From: DASSUW01 sp963844405
Lineage (GTDB): Bacteria; Actinomycetota; Thermoleophilia; Solirubrobacterales; Solirubrobacteraceae
Direction: 5' to 3'
NCBI GenBank assembly: GCA_963844405.1
Contig: CAWJNZ010000004.1
Location: 744,001 to 808,000, forward strand
DNA: 64,000 nt
Shown here piece by piece: positions 59,789 to 64,000 of the stretch (position 1 is the stretch's first letter; every line of letters begins with the position of its first letter). Under the pieces are notes generated by a model. That model did not search any database, had not been told where the DNA came from, and worked only from the letters and a program-made list of their open reading frames with translations. The position numbers and the translations under genes were made by a program.

Positions 59789-61366
59789 TCACATCGAGGC
59801 GCCCCGCGAGAGCCGGATCGCCATCACGACCGGCACCAGCCCCACGGCGACGATGAGCAGCGCCGGGAGCGCGGCGGTGTCGAAGCGCGAGTCCTTGGTC
59901 GCCTCCCACACCGCGATCGCCAGCGTGTCGCCGCCCAGCGGGCGCAGCAGGGCGGTCGCCGGCAGCTCCTTCATCACCTCGACGAAGACCAGCAGCGCGG
60001 CGGTCGCGATCCCCGGCCACAGCAGCGGCAGGTGCACCTCGGCCAGCACGCGCGAGCGGTCCGCCCCCAGCCCGCGGGCCGCCTCGTCCAGCGACGGGTC
60101 GACGCGCGCCATGCGCGACTGGACGGCGAACAGCGCGAGCCCGTGGAAGCGGACGAGGTAGGCGAGCACGAGCCCGAACGCGGTGCCGGTGAGCAGCAGG
60201 CCGGCGCCGGTCAGGTCGTCGATCCGGTGGTCGAGCCAGGCCAGCGGGACGTAGACGGCCACGGCCACCACCGTGCCGGGGACGGCGTAGCCGAGCGCGC
60301 TCGCCCGCCCCGCCCAGACCGCCGTGCGCGACGGATGCGCCCGCGGCCCGTAGGCGACCACGGTCGCGGCCACCACGACCAGCACGGCGGCGACGGAGGC
60401 CAGCAGCAGGCTGTTGACCGCCGCCCGCGCGAGCGCCCTCGCGGAGGCGCCGTCGCCGAACGACTGCACGGCCCAGACCACCAGCTGCAGCACCGGCCCC
60501 ACCACCACCGCCGCCAGCAGCACCACCGGCCCGATCGTCGCCACCCACGCCACCGGCCCGCGCAGCCGCCGCGGCGTCACGGCGTCGCCGCGCGCGAGCG
60601 CCTGCTGGTAGCGCCGCCGCCCGCGCGTGAGCTGCTCGAGCGCCACGAGCGTCAGCGTCAGCGAGACGAGCACGGTGGCGAGCTGGAGCGCGGCCGCCTG
60701 GTCGAAGGCGCCGTACCAGACGCGATAGATCGCGTCGGTCAGGGCGCGGTAGTTGAGCAGGTTGACGGCGCCGAAGTCGGCCAGCGACTCCATCACCGCG
60801 AGCGTCACCCCGCCCGCCAGTGCGGGCCGCGCCAGCGGCAGCGCCACGCGCCGCACGGCGGCGCCGTGCGAGAGCCCGAGCGTCCGCGCCGCCTCGAACG
60901 CCTGCCGCGACTGGCCGAGGAAGGCGCTGCGGCCGAGCACGTAGACGTACGGGTAGAGGACGAGCGTGAGCACGGCGATCGTCCCGCCCGTCGAGCGCAG
61001 CTCGGGGAGCCGCACGCCCAGCGCGGCCGCGTCGTACTGGCCGAGCAGCACGAAGACGAGCACGTAGGCGGGCATGGCGAGCGGCAGCACGAGCGCCCAG
61101 TCGAGCCAGCGGCGGCCCGGGAAGTCGTAGAACGAGACCAGCGCGGCGAGCGAGCCGCCGAGCGCGAGCGTGCCCACCCCCACCCCGGCGGCCAGCACCA
61201 GCGAGTTGCGCAGCGCCTGCGGGAGCAGGTCCGCGGCGATCGCGTCGAGCGCCTCGCCCTCCCCGAGGAACGACGCCGGCAGGACGAGCAGCGGCGCCAC
61301 GACGAGCGCCGCGACGGCGATCGCGGCGACCGTCCAGCCGGAGCGGGCTAGTGGATCCGTCCGCAA
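59789..61366 (-). CDS. iron(III)-type ABC transporter permease (FbpB-like)
   Basis: 525 residues from a TTG at 61366 that lies in a strong hairpin. About 12 membrane helices make two fused permease halves, each with the EAA loop (EAARTLGLSHGAAVRRVALPLARPA and EAARGLGADRSRVLAEVHLPLLWPG in parts). This duplicated layout is that of FbpB/SfuB permeases for ferric iron and of some thiamine permeases. It belongs with the binding protein just upstream and the ATPase on the other strand. It starts 38 bases after the binding-protein stop. Confidence 0.9.
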   Translation of the reverse strand: MRTDPLARSGWTVAAIAVAALVVAPLLVLPASFLGEGEALDAIAADLLPQALRNSLVLAAGVGVGTLALGGSLAALVSFYDFPGRRWLDWALVLPLAMPAYVLVFVLLGQYDAAALGVRLPELRSTGGTIAVLTLVLYPYVYVLGRSAFLGQSRQAFEAARTLGLSHGAAVRRVALPLARPALAGGVTLAVMESLADFGAVNLLNYRALTDAIYRVWYGAFDQAAALQLATVLVSLTLTLVALEQLTRGRRRYQQALARGDAVTPRRLRGPVAWVATIGPVVLLAAVVVGPVLQLVVWAVQSFGDGASARALARAAVNSLLLASVAAVLVVVAATVVAYGPRAHPSRTAVWAGRASALGYAVPGTVVAVAVYVPLAWLDHRIDDLTGAGLLLTGTAFGLVLAYLVRFHGLALFAVQSRMARVDPSLDEAARGLGADRSRVLAEVHLPLLWPGIATAALLVFVEVMKELPATALLRPLGGDTLAIAVWEATKDSRFDTAALPALLIVAVGLVPVVMAIRLSRGASM

Positions 61367-61406
61367 TTTCGGCGGGTCGCCGTCGAAATTGCGGACGGGT
61401 CCACTA
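61349..61406. promoter_or_regulatory. intercistronic hairpin between binding protein and permease
   Basis: The 23-base arms 61349-61371 and 61384-61406 pair with one mismatch around a 12-base loop; the core is CCGCAATTTCG. The arms include the binding-protein TAG (61404-61406) and the permease TTG start (61366). In mRNA the stem would protect the upstream message, cut transcription or hide the permease start. Confidence 0.72.
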
Positions 61407-62404
61407 CTCCCACCCCACGCGCTGCATCAGCTCGACGGCCGCGGCGAGGTTCGGGCCCGCCCGCTCGACGTCGATCGGATCGAGCTCCACGTCGGCCCAG
61501 TCGCGGATGTGCTCGGCCGGCGGCACGTCGGGGTTGGCGGCGAACTCGCCGTTCTCCACGATCGCCTCCTGCGCCTCGCGCCCCGTGAGGAACTCCATCA
61601 GGCGCACGGCGTCGGCGCGGTGCTCGGAGCCCTTCACGAGGCCGACGCCCGACACGTTGGTGTGGGCCGGCCCTCCTCGGGCCACACGGGCGCCACCGGG
61701 AAGTCGGGGTCGTCCTTGAGCTCGCGGGCGAGGTAGTAGTGGTTGGTGAGCCCGACGTCGCAGTCGCCGGCGGCGATCGCCTCCAGCACGTCGACGTCGG
61801 AGCCGAGGATCTTCGGCTCGTTCGCCATCATCGACTCGAGCAGCTTCTGGGTGTCCGCCTCGCCATGCTTGGCGATGCGGTCGGCGACCCACGACTGGTT
61901 GTACTCGTTGTTGCTCGTGCGCAGGCAGAGGCGACCGCGGAACAGCGGGTCGCCGAGGTCCTCGTAGCTCGTGATGGCGCCCTCCTCGACGCGCTCCGTC
62001 GACCGCATCGGGACGCGCAGGCGCGTGCTGATCCCCCACCAGGCGCCGTCCGCGGCGTGGAGCTCGACGTTCGAGTCGAGCTCGACCGGCTCGAGCAGGC
62101 CGGCCTCGTCGGCGCGCCAGAGGTTGGCCAGGTCGGTGGTGACGAGCAGGTCGGCGTCGGTCGCGTCGCCCTCGCGCCGCAGGCGCTCGAACAGCTCGGG
62201 CGCGGTGCCGCCGCGCAGCTCGACGTCGAGCCCCGTCTGCTCCTCGAACGTCTTGAACGCCTGCTCGTCGCCGTACTGGGAGCGGCCGTTGTAGACCACG
62301 ATGTCGGCGGAGCCGGCGAGGGCGAAGGCGGCGACGCCGAGGCCGGCGATGACGACCAGCACGGCGGCGGCGAGCAGGCCGAGCCTGCGACGGGACCAAC
62401 GCAT
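61404..62404 (-). pseudogene. iron(III)-type ABC transporter substrate-binding protein, one frameshift
   Basis: The ATG at 62404 gives a signal/anchor (LGLLAAAVLVVIAGLGVAAFAL), then VVYNGRSQYGDEQAFKTFEEQTG, GGTAPELFERLRREG, DLLVTTDLANLWRADEAG and SNNEYNQSWVADRIA. TNHYYLARELK contains the twin Tyr that bind ferric iron in FbpA-type proteins. Near 61667 the frame breaks (after EEGRP) and resumes as HTNVSGVGLVKGSEH to the TAG at 61404. One missing base in a C-run explains it. It delivers iron to the permease encoded next. A DtxR-like box overlaps the start. Confidence 0.82.
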
Positions 62405-62417
62405 TAGGGTAACCTTA
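62404..62417. promoter_or_regulatory. candidate DtxR/IdeR-family metal box
   Basis: TTAGGGTAACCTTA is a near-palindrome (rc TAAGGTTACCCTAA) in the 20-bp gap between the divergent binding-protein and ATPase starts. It resembles one half of the DtxR/IdeR/MntR consensus (TTAGG...CCTAA). It touches the first base of the binding-protein ATG. Iron-dependent repression of both directions is inferred. Confidence 0.5.
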
Positions 62418-62424
62418 TCCACTG

Positions 62425-63456
62425 GTGCCGGAGCCGGATCTCGCGATCGACGCGGAGGGTGTCGAGAAGGCGTTCGGCCGCACTCAGGCCGTGGCCGGCG
62501 CGAGCCTGCGCGTGGGCGCGGGCGAGCTCGTCGCGCTGCTCGGCCCGAGCGGCTCGGGCAAGACGACGCTGCTGCGGGTGATCGCCGGCTTCGAGGCGCC
62601 GGACGCCGGCCGCGTGGCGATCGCCGGCCGCCCCGTGGCGGGTGACGGCGCCTGGGTCGAGCCGGAGAGGAGGCGCATCGGCATGGTCTTCCAGGACGGC
62701 GCGCTGTTCCCGCACCTGACCGTGGCCGGCAACGTGGGCTTCGGGGCGTCCAACTCCGCGCGGGACGAGTGCCTGGAGCTGGTCGGGCTGGGCGACCGCG
62801 CCGGCAGCTACCCGCACGAGCTGTCCGGCGGCGAGCGCCAGCGGGTGGCGCTGGCACGCGCGCTCGCCGCCGACCCCGAGGTCGTGCTGCTCGACGAGCC
62901 GTTCGCTGCGCTCGACGCCGGCCTGCGCGACTCGCTGCGCCAGGAGGTCACTGCGATCCTCCGCACGGCGGGGACGAGCGCGCTGCTCGTCACGCACGAC
63001 CAGGCCGAGGCGCTGTCGCTCGCCGCCACGGTGGCGGTCATGCGCGAGGGGCGGGTCGAGCAGGTCGGAACGCCGGAGGAGATCTACGACCGGCCGAGCA
63101 GCCGCTGGCTGGCCGAGTTCCTCGGCGAGGCCGACGTCCTGCCCGGCACCGCGCGCGACGGCGTCGTCGAGTGCGAGCTCGGGCGCTTCGGCGTCGGGCA
63201 GCAGCTGTCCGGCCGCGTGAACGTGGTGATCCGGCCGGAGTCGGTGGCCATCGGCTCGGGCCCGTCGCGCGAGCCGCAGGCCGAGGCGCGCGTGGTGGCG
63301 CGCTCCTTCTACGGCCACGACCAGCTCGTGCACCTCGAGCTCCCGAGCGGCCTGCGGCTGCGCAGCCGCCGGCTCGGCTTCCCCGCCTGGCATCCCGGCG
63401 ACCGCGTGCGGATCTGGATCGACGGGCCGGTCACGGCCGTCGAGCGCGATAGATAG
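62425..63456 (+). CDS. iron(III)-type ABC transporter ATPase (FbpC-like)
   Basis: 343 residues from a GTG at 62425. Walker A is LLGPSGSGKTTLLRVIAGF, Q-loop MVFQDGALFPHLTV, signature ELSGGERQRVALARALA, Walker B VVLLDEPFAALDAGL and H-loop LLVTHDQAEALSLA. The C-terminal TOBE-like domain (VNVVIRPESVAIG) completes a CysA/FbpC-type ATPase. It is divergent from the binding-protein and permease genes, which together make one transporter. The last 26 bp overlap the convergent sugar dehydrogenase gene. Confidence 0.93.
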   Translation: MPEPDLAIDAEGVEKAFGRTQAVAGASLRVGAGELVALLGPSGSGKTTLLRVIAGFEAPDAGRVAIAGRPVAGDGAWVEPERRRIGMVFQDGALFPHLTVAGNVGFGASNSARDECLELVGLGDRAGSYPHELSGGERQRVALARALAADPEVVLLDEPFAALDAGLRDSLRQEVTAILRTAGTSALLVTHDQAEALSLAATVAVMREGRVEQVGTPEEIYDRPSSRWLAEFLGEADVLPGTARDGVVECELGRFGVGQQLSGRVNVVIRPESVAIGSGPSREPQAEARVVARSFYGHDQLVHLELPSGLRLRSRRLGFPAWHPGDRVRIWIDGPVTAVERDR

Positions 63457-64000
63457 CGCCCGACGCCGAGGCGAACAGCGGCTCGCCGTCGGCGTCGGGG
63501 CCGATGTGCGTGAGCTGGGGCACGCCGGCCTTCTCGCGCCGGACGTCGGCCGCGCGGCCCTGGGGCGCGCCCTTGAGCGACCACAGCACGCCGGAGCAGA
63601 AGTCGCCGTACAGGTAGCGGCCCTGCAGCCGCGGCAGCCGCGTCCCCTGGTAGACGTAGCCGCCGGTCACCGAGCAGCCCTCGTCGTGCGTGTACTGGGT
63701 GACCGGCCAGACGAGCTCGCCGTCGGTCAGCGAGTCGTCGCCGTCGCCGACCCGCTTGGTGCCCTCGAAGGCGCTCCAGCCGAGGTTCTTGGGCGGCTCG
63801 TCCGGCTCGAGCTGGACGCGGTCGATCTCCTCGACGTGGTCCTGGCCGACGTCGCCGATCCAGACCTCGCCGAGCGCGGGGTCGAAGGCGAAGCGCCACG
63901 GGTTGCGCAGGCCGATCAGCTCGACGCGCCAGTCGACCTTGTCGACGTGGGTGGAGAGCAGCTTGCCGAGCTTGTCGCGCGGGTCCTGGGCGCGGCGCTC
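63431..64000 (-). CDS. PQQ-dependent sugar dehydrogenase (GSDH family), C-terminal part
   Basis: The gene enters from the right edge; 189 C-terminal residues are visible. Key stretches are DKLGKLLSTHVDKVDWRVEL in parts, GLRNPWRFAFDPALGEVWIGDVGQDHVEEID, NLGWSAFEG, CSVTGGYVYQG and GRYLYGDFCSGVLWSL. These are the last blades of the six-bladed propeller of soluble aldose/sorbosone dehydrogenases, exported enzymes that bind PQQ. A Cys pair (EGCSVTGG, GDFCSG) typical of Actinobacteria is present. The N-terminus lies outside this window. Confidence 0.88.
   Translation of the reverse strand, partial: ERRAQDPRDKLGKLLSTHVDKVDWRVELIGLRNPWRFAFDPALGEVWIGDVGQDHVEEIDRVQLEPDEPPKNLGWSAFEGTKRVGDGDDSLTDGELVWPVTQYTHDEGCSVTGGYVYQGTRLPRLQGRYLYGDFCSGVLWSLKGAPQGRAADVRREKAGVPQLTHIGPDADGEPLFASASGAIYRARRP

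Overview
The window is very GC-rich, densely coded bacterial DNA, with many GTG and TTG starts and many ATGA or GTGA stop/start overlaps. Gene content points to an actinobacterium. There is a FabG4/MaoC/FadA2/FadE5-type locus arranged as in mycobacteria, F420-type and CopC/YcnI genes, a WhiG/FliA-type sigma factor and several Actinobacteria-style TetR genes. The ribosomal and competence gene order (ffh-rpsP-khpA-rimM-trmD-rplS-lepB-rnhB-yraN-comM-dprA) and several lineage-type hypothetical proteins make the Thermoleophilia (Solirubrobacterales) my best guess. That placement is inference; a 16S or marker-gene search would settle it.

Layout. 0-6.9 kb: fatty-acid or acyl-CoA metabolism (MaoC, FabG4, thiolase, acyl-CoA dehydrogenase) and a TetR/DUF4260/cupin operon behind a clear operator-bearing promoter. 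6.9-9.9 kb: copper-handling membrane genes (YcnI, CopC-CopD fusion). 10-14.7 kb: RtcB, a badly frameshifted MMPL transporter with its TetR regulator, and a phosphoesterase. 14.7-18 kb: a divergent pair, made of a small gene whose start codon abuts a perfect actinobacterial LexA box and a large membrane-anchored P-loop (STAND-like) ATPase. 18-21.9 kb: hybrid histidine kinase and GGDEF response regulator. 21.9-27.9 kb: an RNase HI-tryptophan dioxygenase fusion, zinc-ribbon and small proteins, an EF-G-like GTPase (frameshifted), a sigma factor and a Xer recombinase. 28-37 kb: L,D-transpeptidase, a lipid or envelope operon, ilvD, a shortened amine oxidase, thiD and an SDR. 37.9-46.2 kb: dprA-comM-yraN, rnhB, lepB and the L19-TrmD-RimM-KhpA-S16-Ffh operon. 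46-50.8 kb: soluble transhydrogenase, stomatin/NfeD pair, a VanX-type dipeptidase and ftsY. 50.8-58.2 kb: LLM oxidoreductase, AlkZ-like protein, smc, rnc, acpP, plsX and rpmF. 58.2-64 kb: a structured repeat, a GGDEF-EAL protein, an iron(III)-type ABC transporter and the end of a PQQ sugar dehydrogenase.

Themes. The SRP GTPases Ffh and FtsY and signal peptidase LepB lie in separate operons with the ribosomal and lipid genes they serve. Lipid synthesis (plsX, acpP) is coupled to rnc and smc. Three copies of a palindromic intergenic repeat lie just downstream of stop codons in the same orientation. One is a roughly 190-bp four-way structure that no gene explains.

Caveat. Several conserved genes carry single-base frameshifts, and 12.6-13.8 kb carries at least seven. 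I read these mainly as sequence errors, so genes called pseudogenes here may be intact in the organism. No tRNA, rRNA, CRISPR array or insertion sequence was seen.
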